A stretch of 64,000 bases of DNA from Tistrella mobilis KA081020-065 (GCF_000264455.2 NC_017966.1:248001-312000), one strand, 5' to 3'; shown: positions 43,382 through 52,943, numbered from the stretch's first letter. Numbers and translations: made by a program. The notes: a model not told the origin generated them from the sequence alone.

Positions 43382-44974
43382 TCAGCCCTCGAACCAGGCC
43401 TGATCGAAGTCGTCATTCACGCCGATGGCCGAGACCACCAGATCATGGAAGCGCTTGTCGTACATGGTCGGGAAGTCGAGTTCGACCAGCCAGCCGACCG
43501 GCACCTCTTCGACCAGCAGGCGCTGGACTTCGGAATAGAGTGCCTGGCGCTTCGCCGGGTCGACCGCGACCGCCGCTTCGGCGAACAGTTCGTCGACCTT
43601 GGGATTGCTGTAGCCCGAGGTGTTGGAGAACAGCACGCCCTTGCGGATGTTCGACGAGACATAGGTCCGCGACACGCCGAGCGCCGGGTCGCCGAACTGG
43701 TAGAGCCAGGGGGCGGAGACTTCGAAATCCCAGTTGCCGACCCGGGTCGCCCAGCCGGCGACGTCGATCGCCTCCAGCACCACCTCGATGCCCACCTTCG
43801 ACAGGGCCTGGCGGATGTATTCGGCGAAGCGCATCCAGACCTCGCCATAGGGCGGGACCAGATAGGTGATCTTCGCGCGCTTGCCGTCGGCGCCGGGCTT
43901 CAGCCCCATTTCGTCGAGCAGGGCGATCGCCTTGGCCGGGTTGAAGTCGTAGATCTTGACCTTGGGGTCGTAGAATTTCGTCGCCTTCGACATCGGCCCC
44001 GTCGCCGGCCGGGCCAGGCCGAACAGCACCTTGCGGACCAGGAAATCCTTGTCGATGGCGTGCATCACCGCCTGGCGGAAACGCTTGTCGTCCATCGGCT
44101 TGATGCGGTTGTTGAACTCCAGCCAGAGCAGGGGCGCGTAGAATTCATAGCCCTTGGTGGTGAATTCCACATGCGGCAGCTGCTTCAGCCGCGGCACGTC
44201 GAACATCTCGACATCGCCCCATTGGGTGAGATCGACGGTGCCGTTTTCCAGCGCCAGCGCGCGCGAGGCGGCATCGGGCACGATCCGGTAGATGATTTCG
44301 TCCAGATAGGGCTGGCCGGGCTTGTAGTACTCGTCATTGCGCACCAGCCGGATATGCGAGCCGCGCTCCCACTCCGCGAACTTCCACGGGCCGGTGCCGA
44401 TCGGCTTCGCGTTGTGCGGGTTGTTGCGATAGTCGGTGCCCTCGTAGAGATGCTTCGGCATGATCGGGCAGGACGACATCTCGAAGCATTGCAGGAAGGG
44501 GCCGAAGGGCTCCTTCAGTTTGAAGACCACGGTGTGGGCGTCGGCGGCGGTGATGCTCTCGCAGCGGGCGAAGTTGCCGCGCGCCCGGGCATGGGTCTCG
44601 GGCAGGATCTTGGTGGTCGAGAACACGACGTCCTCGGCGGTGAAGGGCGTGCCGTCATGCCACTTGACGGCCTCTTCCAGATGGAAGGTATAGGTCAGGC
44701 CGTCGTCCGACATCTCCCAGCTCTTCGCCAGGGCCGGGCGCGGCGACTGGTCGAAATCGAACTTCAGCAGGCTCTGATAGATCTTGCCGGCGACGGTCAG
44801 CGTCGGCGCCTGCTGGTTGATCGCCGCCACCAGAACCGGCGGTTCGGGCTGGATGATCACGTCCAGCGTGCCGCCCCGGCTCTGGCCGGCGGCACGGCGG
44901 ATGCCCAGCGGAATGCCGGTCGATCCCACGATCCCGGCCATCAGCATCAGTTTGTTGAAGTCGCGACGGTTCAT
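43382..44974 (-). CDS. Peptide-type ABC substrate-binding protein with Tat signal
   Basis: 530 residues, SBP family 5. The N-terminus MNRRDFNKLMLMAG is a twin-arginine signal. The mature part shows EEAVKWHDGTPFTAEDVVFS and, later, FRQAVMHAIDKDFLV. It probably binds a peptide, nickel-chelate or other amide/ester solute. First gene of a seven-gene minus-strand run ending in the amidase. Confidence 0.93.
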   Translation of the reverse strand: MNRRDFNKLMLMAGIVGSTGIPLGIRRAAGQSRGGTLDVIIQPEPPVLVAAINQQAPTLTVAGKIYQSLLKFDFDQSPRPALAKSWEMSDDGLTYTFHLEEAVKWHDGTPFTAEDVVFSTTKILPETHARARGNFARCESITAADAHTVVFKLKEPFGPFLQCFEMSSCPIMPKHLYEGTDYRNNPHNAKPIGTGPWKFAEWERGSHIRLVRNDEYYKPGQPYLDEIIYRIVPDAASRALALENGTVDLTQWGDVEMFDVPRLKQLPHVEFTTKGYEFYAPLLWLEFNNRIKPMDDKRFRQAVMHAIDKDFLVRKVLFGLARPATGPMSKATKFYDPKVKIYDFNPAKAIALLDEMGLKPGADGKRAKITYLVPPYGEVWMRFAEYIRQALSKVGIEVVLEAIDVAGWATRVGNWDFEVSAPWLYQFGDPALGVSRTYVSSNIRKGVLFSNTSGYSNPKVDELFAEAAVAVDPAKRQALYSEVQRLLVEEVPVGWLVELDFPTMYDKRFHDLVVSAIGVNDDFDQAWFEG

Positions 44975-45177
44975 GGCGAGCCCTGACTCCCTTGATTTGT
45001 ATCCCGCATGCATCGGCGCGCCGGTTCTCCGGCGTCGCCATGGCCTCCCCGGCCGTGTTGGTCCCCCGTGGTGGGGGCCTTGTCGTCGTCAAGTGTAGGG
45101 CCCGGCTGCCCTGGCCCGCGTCGCGGCATGGGCCATCTTTCGTCGCGTCCGGGCCAAATCCGGTCGGATGCCGCCGG

Positions 45178-46110
45178 TCAGTAGCCGCGGCCCCGCTCCA
45201 CAGGGTTCAGCGGCGGACGCCCGCATGCGGTCCGCCACGCATTCTCGACGATCTGGCCGATGACCGCCCCGTCGCTGGCGATCGCCGCCATATGCGGCGT
45301 CACCAGCACCCGCGGATGGGTCCAGAGCGGGTGGGCCGGGTCCAGCGGTTCGGCGGCGAAGACGTCGAGCACGGCGCCGCGCAGATGGCCGCTGTCCAGC
45401 GCCGCGATCAGATCTTCCGGCACCAGATGTTCGCCGCGGCCGACATTGATCACGGCGGCGCCCCGGGGCAGTTTCGCGAAGGTGGCAGCCCCCAGAATGC
45501 CGCGGGTCCGGGGCGTCAGCGGCAGCAGGTTGACCAGGATCTCGCTCTCGGCCAGCAGGGCGTCCAGCCCCTCGGGCCCGTGATGGCCGGTGATGCCCGG
45601 CAGGCTGCGCGGCGTGCGCGACCAGCCGGCGACGGCGAACCCCTGTGCGGACAGCGCCCGCGCCACCCGGCCGCCGATCTCGCCCAGCCCCAGCACGCCG
45701 ATGCGGCGGTCGGCGGCGGCCTGCTGCGGCGGGCGCCGCCAGATGATCGCCGGGCGGTCGCGCAGGACCACCTGGTCCAGCCCGCGATGGAACCAGAGCA
45801 CCGACCAGAGCACGAATTCGCTCATCGCCGCCGGCAGGCTGTCGTCCACGATCCGCGCCACCGGCAGGGCGGGGTCCAGCCCGGCATCGTTCAGCACGCC
45901 GTCGACGCCGGCGGCGATCGACTGGACCAGTTTCAGCTTCGGCATGGTGCCGAGCAGGCCGGCGGGCGGCCGCCAGCAGACCGCGATTTCGGCCTCGGCG
46001 CCGTCATCCTCGGGCCAGACGGTGATGTCGAGCCGGGGCTCCGCCGCCAGCAGCGGCGCCTTCATGAAGCCGAGGTCGAGAATACCGCCGATCAGGATCA
46101 GTTTCGGCAT
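45178..46110 (-). CDS. ghrA: Glyoxylate/hydroxypyruvate reductase A family
   Basis: 310 residues, the usual GhrA length. The NAD(P)-binding stretch IGVLGLGEIGGRVARALSAQ is intact, with catalytic Arg in INVGRGEHLV and His in LVTPHMAAIA. It reduces 2-oxoacids such as glyoxylate. It is divergent from an AraC regulator and 203 bp upstream of the peptide ABC operon. Confidence 0.92.
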   Translation of the reverse strand: MPKLILIGGILDLGFMKAPLLAAEPRLDITVWPEDDGAEAEIAVCWRPPAGLLGTMPKLKLVQSIAAGVDGVLNDAGLDPALPVARIVDDSLPAAMSEFVLWSVLWFHRGLDQVVLRDRPAIIWRRPPQQAAADRRIGVLGLGEIGGRVARALSAQGFAVAGWSRTPRSLPGITGHHGPEGLDALLAESEILVNLLPLTPRTRGILGAATFAKLPRGAAVINVGRGEHLVPEDLIAALDSGHLRGAVLDVFAAEPLDPAHPLWTHPRVLVTPHMAAIASDGAVIGQIVENAWRTACGRPPLNPVERGRGY

Positions 46111-46232
46111 GGATGCTCCCGCATGTGTCGTCCTTCCGGGCGCCGGTTGCATCCGGCGCTGTCCCGAAGGATACTGTCGGGGCATCCGACCTCCGCCGGG
46201 ACCCGGGCCATTTATCGTCGAGGATGGGCCAT

Positions 46233-47117
46233 ATGCTCGGACATGCCGGATCTTCGGCTTTCGACACGGCGGCGGAGCTGCCGTCTCCCGAACCCTATGT
46301 CACCGGGATCGTCGGCCATCTGGCCGCGCGGTCGGCGGCCGAACGCCTGCAGGCGATCGACCGGCCGGTGGTCGGCATGGCGGCGGAGTTCGCCGCCGGC
46401 AATGTCGGCAGCCATCACGATCACCCCCGCGGCCAGATCGAATACGCGCTGACCGGGGTGATGACCGCGATCACCGATCACGGCACCTGGGTGGTGCCGC
46501 CGCGCACCGCGCTTTGGATACCGGCCCATACCATGCACCAGGTGCGCAATTGGGGGCCGCTCACCCTGCGCACGCTGTATCTCGACATGGAGGTCTGCGG
46601 CGCGCTGCCCGCCGAATGCCGGGTGTTCCGGGTGTCGGAGCTTCTGCACGCGCTGATCGTGGAAATGGTCGCCGCCCCGCATGAATATGATCTGGACGGC
46701 CGCGAGGCGCGCATCGCCGAGCTGCTGATCGGTGAACTGGCCCGCATGCCCGATGTCGACCTGCACGCGCCGATGCCACAGGACCGGCGCCTGGCGCGCA
46801 TCTGCCGCGCGGTGCTGAAAGACCCGGCCGCCGAACACGATCTGGACCACTGGGCGGCGGTGGGCGGCATGGCCCGGCGCACCCTGACCCGTCAGTTCCG
46901 CCGCGAAACCGGCCTCACCTTCGCCGAATGGCGCCAGCAGATCCGCCTGCTCGAAGCCCTGCCGCGCCTCGCCTCGGGCGAAACGGTGACCAATGTCGCG
47001 CTCGACCTCGGCTATGACAGCCCCAGCGCCTTCACCGCCATGTTCCGCCGCATCCTGGGCGCCAGCCCGCGCGACTACCTCCGCACCACGGCGGAGGGTG
47101 GGCGGGCGGTGGGGTGA
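46233..47117 (+). CDS. AraC-family transcriptional regulator with cupin domain
   Basis: 294 residues from the ATG at 46233 (GAGG upstream; an ATG at 46224 is possible). The N-terminal cupin has HHDHPRGQIEYALTGVM and WIPAHTMHQVRN. Two HTHs follow in the C-terminal 100 residues (WAAVGGMARRTLTRQFRRET and VALDLGYDSPSAFTAMFRRI). It is divergent from ghrA with 122 bp between, and may regulate it. Confidence 0.92.
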   Translation: MLGHAGSSAFDTAAELPSPEPYVTGIVGHLAARSAAERLQAIDRPVVGMAAEFAAGNVGSHHDHPRGQIEYALTGVMTAITDHGTWVVPPRTALWIPAHTMHQVRNWGPLTLRTLYLDMEVCGALPAECRVFRVSELLHALIVEMVAAPHEYDLDGREARIAELLIGELARMPDVDLHAPMPQDRRLARICRAVLKDPAAEHDLDHWAAVGGMARRTLTRQFRRETGLTFAEWRQQIRLLEALPRLASGETVTNVALDLGYDSPSAFTAMFRRILGASPRDYLRTTAEGGRAVG

Positions 47118-47126
47118 GGGGATATG

Positions 47127-47330
47127 TTACGGGCCTGAAACGCGAGACCTGGAACCGCAGCCCATCCGCTCGTCCAGCATGATCCGGATCTCTTCGAACG
47201 CCGCTTCCCCGTCAATGGCGGGGCCGCTCGCAAGGCCTTCGTCCCACAGGCGCACGATCTCCCGGATCGCCCGGGTGCTGCGGTCGTCCGCGGTGCCGTG
47301 GACATCATCAATCGGCGGATCGCCTGCCAT
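47127..47330 (-). CDS. Small antitoxin-like protein, orphan
   Basis: 67 residues. The stretch IREIVRLWDEGLASGPAIDG then EAAFEEIRIMLDER resembles the C-terminal toxin-binding tail of ParD/CopG antitoxins, but the DNA-binding part is missing. AGGGAAC lies upstream of the ATG. No toxin gene is adjacent. It may be a remnant. Confidence 0.5.
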   Translation of the reverse strand: MAGDPPIDDVHGTADDRSTRAIREIVRLWDEGLASGPAIDGEAAFEEIRIMLDERMGCGSRSRVSGP

Positions 47331-47405
47331 CGGGCCTGTTCCCTGGAATGAGCGTCGCCGGCAGAGGCTAACACGGTCGCAGCCTCTGCGAGGAGCCCCC
47401 ACCCG

Positions 47406-47442
47406 AAAAAAGGCCCGGCACCCCCAAGGGTGTCCGGGCCTT
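47406..47442 (-). terminator. Strong intrinsic terminator of the PRC-barrel gene
   Basis: A 14-bp interrupted stem (AAGGCCCGG-CACCC with GGGTG-CCGGGCCTT, one bulge) and a CCAA loop. On the minus strand a run of six T residues follows (47406-47411). It lies about 65 bp beyond the PRC-barrel stop. Confidence 0.9.
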
Positions 47443-47507
47443 CCTCCACCGATCGGCACGGCGAGGGCGGGGCTGCGCTTTGGTCGTGCCGATGTCGGGT
47501 GCGGAGA

Positions 47508-47879
47508 TCAGATCCAGTAGGGCGGCACGCCGTAATGGCGGTGGACCGATTCCTCGTAAGTCCGGTCATACAGCCGCCGCTCGTCGCCGCGGTCGTAGGT
47601 CGGTGCGTTTTCCAGCTGGTCACGGGTCAGATTGACCACATAGCCCTCTTTCGAGGTATCGTATTTCAGCACGTCCCAGGGAACCGGATGGTATTTCTCG
47701 CCGATGCCCAGGAAGCCGCCGAACGAGAGCACGGCATAGGCCACGCGACCGTTCAGCTTGTTGAGCATCACACCATAGACCGAGCCGATCTTCTCGCCGT
47801 CGGCGCCGTAGACCGAGGTGCCTTCGACCCGGTCTGCGGAAATGAGGTTCGAGGTTTCGGTCGTGGCAGGGGTGGCCAT
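47508..47879 (-). CDS. PRC-barrel domain protein
   Basis: 123 residues from the ATG at 47879, with GGAAGGA upstream. The PRC-barrel reads VEGTSVYGADGEKIGSVYGV then VAYAVLSFGGFLGIGEKYHP and VPWDVL. Stand-alone alphaproteobacterial members are often stress-linked, with no fixed biochemical role. It is divergent from the Crp-family gene. Confidence 0.9.
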   Translation of the reverse strand: MATPATTETSNLISADRVEGTSVYGADGEKIGSVYGVMLNKLNGRVAYAVLSFGGFLGIGEKYHPVPWDVLKYDTSKEGYVVNLTRDQLENAPTYDRGDERRLYDRTYEESVHRHYGVPPYWI

Positions 47880-48120
47880 CTGAGCGTCCTTCCTCTTGCT
47901 GTCCATGCCCGCCGGCCGGCGGGTACGGACGGCTCAACGCTTGACCGGTTCTTTTGTTCCCGGCTTTAAACTGGTTTAAACTCAGCCAATAATTTTCAGC
48001 TGGCTTGGACTATTGAATCATGTCAACTTTTGCCTGCTCCGGAAACATCGGAACCCGCGCGGGGGCATGCTACTTTCATAAGAAAGGTCTCTACGAACTG
48101 TGGCACGGGCGAATCCTCGC

Positions 48121-48909
48121 ATGAGAGACATCTATACCAGAAAATCGCCGCGATCCGGTGACTGCCTCATCGATAAAATGGGGTATTATCTCGAATTATC
48201 CCGACAAGACATAGACCATCTCGCCGATTTGCAGCGGCAGGAACAGACATGGCGGGTCCGGGATGTGGTGCGCGAGATGGGCGCGCCCACGGAAATGTTC
48301 TATGTCGTCAAGACCGGCTGGTGTTTTTCCTACACCATCATGGCCGATGGCCGCCGGCAGGTGCTTCAGATCCATCATCCGGGCGATGTGATCGGCATTC
48401 CCGACATCGCCTATGAACATGCGGTCACCGGCCTGCAGGCCGCGACCGACATCTGTCTCTGCCCCTTCCCCAAGAGCCGGCTGGACACGATTTTCACCGA
48501 CAGCCCGCGGTTGACGGCGCTGATCATGACGCTCGGCATGATCGACCACGTGGTTCTGCTCGACCGGATCCGCACCATCGGCCGGATGAATGCCGACGAG
48601 CGTGTGGCGCATTTCCTGCTCGAAATCCTGAGTCGTCTGCGGATCACCAACCCCGATGTCGGCGACAGTTTCGAGCTGCCGCTCAGCCAGGAGCTGATCG
48701 GCGACACGCTGGGGCTGACCAATGTCTATGTCAGCCGCACCCTGTCGCTGATGGAGCGCGCCGGGCTGATCGAGCGCATCGACCGCTCGATCCGCATCGC
48801 CGACGAGCAGGGGCTGCGCGACATGGCGGATTTCCAGGACCGCTATTATCGCATCGACACCTCGTGGTTCCCGGGTGGTGCGCTGGAGAAGCTGTCGGCC
48901 GGCGCCTGA
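48121..48909 (+). CDS. Crp/Fnr-family transcriptional regulator
   Basis: 262 residues from the ATG at 48121 (a GTG at 48100 is possible; neither has a good ribosome site). The cyclic-nucleotide-binding fold spans about 20-140. The winged HTH is LPLSQELIGDTLGLTNVYVS then RTLSLMERAGLIER. There is no Fnr-type Cys cluster. It is divergent from the PRC-barrel gene and 106 bp upstream of the ATPase/PIN/ligase operon. Confidence 0.92.
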   Translation: MRDIYTRKSPRSGDCLIDKMGYYLELSRQDIDHLADLQRQEQTWRVRDVVREMGAPTEMFYVVKTGWCFSYTIMADGRRQVLQIHHPGDVIGIPDIAYEHAVTGLQAATDICLCPFPKSRLDTIFTDSPRLTALIMTLGMIDHVVLLDRIRTIGRMNADERVAHFLLEILSRLRITNPDVGDSFELPLSQELIGDTLGLTNVYVSRTLSLMERAGLIERIDRSIRIADEQGLRDMADFQDRYYRIDTSWFPGGALEKLSAGA

Positions 48910-49015
48910 GCGGCCGCCTTCAGGCTGCGACCCCGGGTCCTCTGGTCATGGGCGGGCGGCCTTGATAGGGTCGGCCCGTTCCGCATCACGCGGACCCGGC
49001 CGGAGGTCTGCCCCC

Positions 49016-50260
49016 ATGTACACCACCATCCGTCTGCGCAATGTCAGGGCCTGGGCCGATAGCGGCGATATCGCGCTGGCCCCGCTCACCCTGTTCTACG
49101 GTGCCAATGGCGCCGGCAAAAGCAGCATCGCCCAGGCGCTCGATGCGCTCGCACGCATTGCCGGGCGCGGGTTTACCGATCCGGCCGCCCTGGTCGCGGC
49201 TCTGCCGGCGGCGGCCGTGCGTGACATGATCCGCGACCGCGATCCCACGCGGCTGATCGGCATCGATCTGGCATGGCAGCCCGATGCGTCGATGCAGGCT
49301 GCCCTGGTGCAGGGCGCGCGCCGGCTGGCGGTGTCGGTCGAACTGGGCCTCGATCCGGCCGGCCAGCCGCGGCTGCACGGGCTTCACTGGACCGTGACCG
49401 ATATGGCCGACCGCCCGCTGCGGGTGGTGGCGGTTCATGACGGCCGCCCCGTGGACAAGGATGCAGCTGCCATCGATGTGCTGGCCGCGGCCACCGCGGC
49501 CGCGGTCGGTGGTTTCGTGATGCTGGGCCCCCTGCGCGCCCGGCCGCGGCGCAGCTATGCCGTGCCGGCGCGGGTGCCAGCCGATGTGGGGCCGCGCGGG
49601 CAGGGGGCCGTGCCGGCCATGGCCGCGGCCGACCGCGCCGGCCGCCGGCTTTCGATCGGCGATGGCGCCGCGCGCGGCTTTGCCGACATGATTTCCGACC
49701 GTCTGGCGACCCTCGGCCTGGTCGCGGGGGTGGAGCTGGTCGATGCCCCGGGCGGCGTGGCGCTGATCGCCCGCGGCCGGCGTGGCGGCCAGGCCCCCTT
49801 TGCCGAGGCCGGGTTCGGCCTGTCGCAGGTGCTGCCGGCGGCGGTGGCGGCCTTTCTGGTGCCGGCCGGATCGACGCTGTGGCTGGAACAGCCCGAGCTG
49901 CATCTGCATGCGGCCGCCCAGGCGGCGCTGGGCGATCTGCTGATCGACGCGCTGGAGGCCCGCGAGGCCGGCCGCGCCCGCCATCTCCAGATCCTGGTCG
50001 AAACCCATTCCGAGCCGCTGCTGAACCGCATCCAGCGCCGCATCGCCGAGGCGCGGCTCGATGCAGACCGCGTGGCCGTGCACTGGTGCCCGGGCACGGT
50101 GCCGGCCACGATCGAGCGGCTGGAGATGGACGAGACCGGCGAGATCCTGAACTGGCCCGACGACGTGTTCGGCGACGAGATGGCCGATGTCACCGCCCGG
50201 GCGGTGGCGGCGGCCGCCCGCCGCAAAGCCCGCCGGGCGGGTGAGGGGGAGGGCGGGGCA
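49016..50260 (+). CDS. AAA ATPase, DUF3696-type (sensor subunit of a three-gene cassette)
   Basis: 415 residues from the ATG at 49016 with GGAGG upstream; the stop codon runs on to 50263. ABC/SMC-like ATPase: YTTIRLRNVRAWADSGDIAL, Walker A YGANGAGKSS (K35), FAEAGFGLSQVLPAA (263-275), Walker B TLWLEQPELHLHA (287-299) and switch His in LVETHSEPLLNR (331). Gln stands between the two acidic residues. The C-terminus RLEMDETGEILNWPDDVFGD fits DUF3696. It lacks the TOPRIM nuclease of OLD proteins. The stop overlaps the PIN gene as ATGA, so the nuclease may be supplied in trans. Confidence 0.9.
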
Positions 50261-50787
50261 TGACCGGATCGGCCGAGCGCCCGCGGCGGATCATCGACAC
50301 CAATGTCCTTCTCATCGCCAATGGCGCCCATGACGACGTGGGCCCCGATTGTGTGGCGGCCTGTGCGCTCACCCTGCAGGAGATATTGCAATCCGGCCGG
50401 GTGGTGATCGATGACGGCTGGGCGATCCTGGAAGAATACGGCCACAAGCTGCGCCCCAATCGCGGCAAGGGGCCGGGGGATGTGTTTCTGAAATGGCTGC
50501 TGCGTCAGGCCGGCAATCCGGCGCGCTGCGAACAGGTCACCATCACCCCCGACGAGGCCCGCGGCTGGGCCGAATTCCCCGACGATCCGGCGCTGGGCAA
50601 TTTCGATCCGCCCGACCGGAAATTCGTCGCGGTGGCCGCCGCCCACCCCGCCCATCCGCCGATCCTGCAGGCGGCGGATTCGAAATGGCTCGACTGGGCG
50701 CCGGATCTGGCGCATCACGGGGTGGAGGTCCGCTTCATCTGCAAGGGTGAGGCGCAGCGTTTCCACCAGAACAAGTTCGGCCGATGA
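50260..50787 (+). CDS. PIN-like ribonuclease (effector candidate)
   Basis: 175 residues. A PIN-type acidic set is visible: D13 in RRIIDTNVLLI, E59 in AILEEYGHKL, D119 in FDPPDRKFVAVA and D140/D145 in QAADSKWLDW. PIN nucleases use metal and leave 5'-phosphate and 3'-hydroxyl RNA ends. It overlaps both neighbours by 4 bp (ATGA at each junction), which implies coupled translation. There is no paired VapB. Target RNA unknown. Confidence 0.82.
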   Translation: MTGSAERPRRIIDTNVLLIANGAHDDVGPDCVAACALTLQEILQSGRVVIDDGWAILEEYGHKLRPNRGKGPGDVFLKWLLRQAGNPARCEQVTITPDEARGWAEFPDDPALGNFDPPDRKFVAVAAAHPAHPPILQAADSKWLDWAPDLAHHGVEVRFICKGEAQRFHQNKFGR

Positions 50788-51476
50788 CCGGTTTCTTCCG
50801 CTTTCCCCAGACCGCCCATGTCGCCTGGCTGGGTGCGGGCGCGCCGCGCGACGACAAGCTGCTCTCGCCCGACGAGATCGATCACCTGCTGGATGGCCCG
50901 GTGGTGATCGAAGAAAAGGTCGACGGCGCCAATCTGGGCCTGTCGGTCGATCCCGACACCGGGCTGGTGCGCGCGCAGAATCGCGGCCAGTATCTCCATG
51001 CCCCCTTCACCGGCCAGTTCGAGCGGCTGGGCGACTGGCTGGCCCTGCATGAAGACCGGCTGTTCGATGCGCTGGCCATCGACCGGCTGATCCTGTTCGG
51101 CGAATGGCTGGCCGCCCGGCATTCCCTGGGCTATGACGCGCTGCCCGACCTGTTCCTGGCCTTCGATGTCTACGAGCGCGAGACCGGGCGCTTCCGCAGC
51201 ACCAGGGCCCGCAACGGCCTGGCGCAGCAGATCGGCATCGAAACCGTGCCGGCCCTGTTCACCGGCCGGGTGACCGACGGCGTCGACGGGCTTCTGCGCA
51301 TCCTGACCGGCGCCCGCAGCCGCTATCGCGACGGCCCGCCCGAAGGCATCGTGATCCGGCGCGAGGACGACACCCACCTCATCGCCCGCGCCAAGCTGGT
51401 CCGCGCCGATTTCACCCAGGCGATCGGCGAGCACTGGCGCCGCCGGGCGATCGAGTGGAACCGGGTTCAGCATTAG
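50784..51476 (+). CDS. ATP-dependent RNA ligase, Rnl2-like core
   Basis: 230 residues. All nucleotidyltransferase motifs are present: I EEKVDGAN (adenylated Lys45), Ia RAQNRGQYL (64-72), III LFGEWLAARH (104-113), IIIa FLAFDVYE (124-131), IV PPEGIVIR (185-192) and V IARAKLVRADF (200-210). There is no C-terminal OB domain, so it is an RNA-type rather than a DNA ligase. It could seal the 5'-phosphate/3'-hydroxyl ends a PIN nuclease makes. An AT-rich segment follows the stop. Confidence 0.9.
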   Translation: MTGFFRFPQTAHVAWLGAGAPRDDKLLSPDEIDHLLDGPVVIEEKVDGANLGLSVDPDTGLVRAQNRGQYLHAPFTGQFERLGDWLALHEDRLFDALAIDRLILFGEWLAARHSLGYDALPDLFLAFDVYERETGRFRSTRARNGLAQQIGIETVPALFTGRVTDGVDGLLRILTGARSRYRDGPPEGIVIRREDDTHLIARAKLVRADFTQAIGEHWRRRAIEWNRVQH

Positions 51477-51694
51477 AACCCTAACTATTTATTTTGCGGA
51501 CATTTAACAATTAATGATTGAGAACGCCCCGCCGAATCGGGACAATCCTCTGGTCACGTAACCACGCGCAGACCTCCGTCGCCCGCCCGCCGCATCTGCT
51601 TTTTGCCAGCAGCTGCGCCCGGCTCCCTGCATGCCCGGCGCCGGTCGCCCGCGGGCGGCGGTGCGAAGCTGTGCCGCCGACCGGGAGGTTTTCC

Positions 51695-52918
51695 GTGAGT
51701 CGTTTCTGGCAACATATCGGCCGTCTGGGTCAGGGGTTGGGGCTGGCGCTTGTGCTGGCCGTCGCCGCTGCCCTGCCGGCGGGTGCGCAAAGCACCCATA
51801 CCGCATCCGATCTGACCGACCGCTATTACAACACCGCCGCCGATTGCGGCGGGCCCTCGCGCCCGGCCTTTCTGTGCTCGGGCGTCATCTTCCGCGGGAC
51901 CCGCTATTCCACCGCCTATCATTCCTGGGATCCGAGCCCGACATCGGTGCGGACGGGCGGTGTGTCCTTCTCGTATCTGCGCGCCGATGCGCGGTTCGAA
52001 AACCTCGCCTTCAACTATCATAACGGCTACACCGTCTATCCGATCTTCGGTGCGCCGTCCTGGGCGATGGATTTCAATTTCGTCTGTGCCTTCCCGCTGG
52101 ACGGCGCCACCGATGCACGGACCGATCAGGGGTGCGGCAGGCGGACCGACGACAACACCAATCGCAGCGCCCCCTGCCAGTCGATCGGCGTTCTGACCGC
52201 CGAGCAGTGGCTGAGCACCTATCAGCCGCATAATTCCAGCACCGGTTTCCGGGCCTGCGGCTTCACCGTCGCCGACCACACCAACCCGCCCCAGGGCACG
52301 GCCTACGCCTTCCAGCAGGTGATCCGGGCGATGAACCAGCTGGGCCCGGTCTCTCTGGGCCAGCAGAACGAGATGCGCGCCGCCACCTGGGCGCAGGGCA
52401 TCGGCGACAAGCTGCCGATCGAATCCTTCTTCTACCTGGCCAATGCCGGCGATCAGGCCCTGCTGGATGCGCGCGGTGACCAGGCCGATTACTACCGCAC
52501 CACCGGCCGCTTCGTGCCGGTGATCCGCATGACGCTGCCGACGGCGAACAAGAACGCCACCTTCCACTATGTCGATGCCGACCAGGCGATCAAGCCGGCG
52601 GCGGCTGCGGCCTGCCCGCAATACATCGAACGCGGCAGCTGGACCACCCATCCGGGCTCGCCGCATCTGAGCCTCAGCCTGGTGCCGACCGATTGCGCCC
52701 GCAATGTGGCGGCCTCGGCGGCAAGCGCGGTCTTCGCCGAGGTTCAGGCCAAGTTCGGCGCCACGCCCCAGTGGCACAACCCGGCCGGCATGGCGGCGCA
52801 GCTGAGCTGCCATATCGAAATCGCCCGCCACAAGGCCGAATGGAACCTGGAGCCCGACCGCCGCGCCGACAGCCCGGAGCAGACCCGTAAGGAAGACTGC
52901 AACCCGCCCTTCGTCTGA
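51695..52918 (+). CDS. Secreted halovibrin-like protein
   Basis: 407 residues from a GTG at 51695, with GGGAGG six bases upstream. A clear Sec signal peptide (GLGLALVLAVAAALPAGAQS) precedes a Cys-rich mature protein. Segments LTDRYYNTAADCGG, RPAFLCSGVIFRGT and GGVSFSYLRADARF resemble, from recall, the halovibrin (HvnA/HvnB) family of secreted vibrio and pseudomonad proteins, reported as NAD-glycohydrolases. It is probably exported and disulfide-bonded. Function here is unproven. Confidence 0.7.
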   Translation: MSRFWQHIGRLGQGLGLALVLAVAAALPAGAQSTHTASDLTDRYYNTAADCGGPSRPAFLCSGVIFRGTRYSTAYHSWDPSPTSVRTGGVSFSYLRADARFENLAFNYHNGYTVYPIFGAPSWAMDFNFVCAFPLDGATDARTDQGCGRRTDDNTNRSAPCQSIGVLTAEQWLSTYQPHNSSTGFRACGFTVADHTNPPQGTAYAFQQVIRAMNQLGPVSLGQQNEMRAATWAQGIGDKLPIESFFYLANAGDQALLDARGDQADYYRTTGRFVPVIRMTLPTANKNATFHYVDADQAIKPAAAAACPQYIERGSWTTHPGSPHLSLSLVPTDCARNVAASAASAVFAEVQAKFGATPQWHNPAGMAAQLSCHIEIARHKAEWNLEPDRRADSPEQTRKEDCNPPFV

Positions 52919-52943
52919 GCCTTGCCCGCCCCCCCCATGAAAA

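Noticed and set aside
45060-45078. Terminator after ghrA
   Set aside because: GGTCCCCC/GGGGGCC can pair with a bulge, but there is no T run on either strand.
49016-50787. PARIS (AriA/AriB) or plain OLD-type assignment
   Set aside because: The ATPase lacks a TOPRIM domain and its partner has PIN-type acidic residues, not a DUF4435 TOPRIM pattern.
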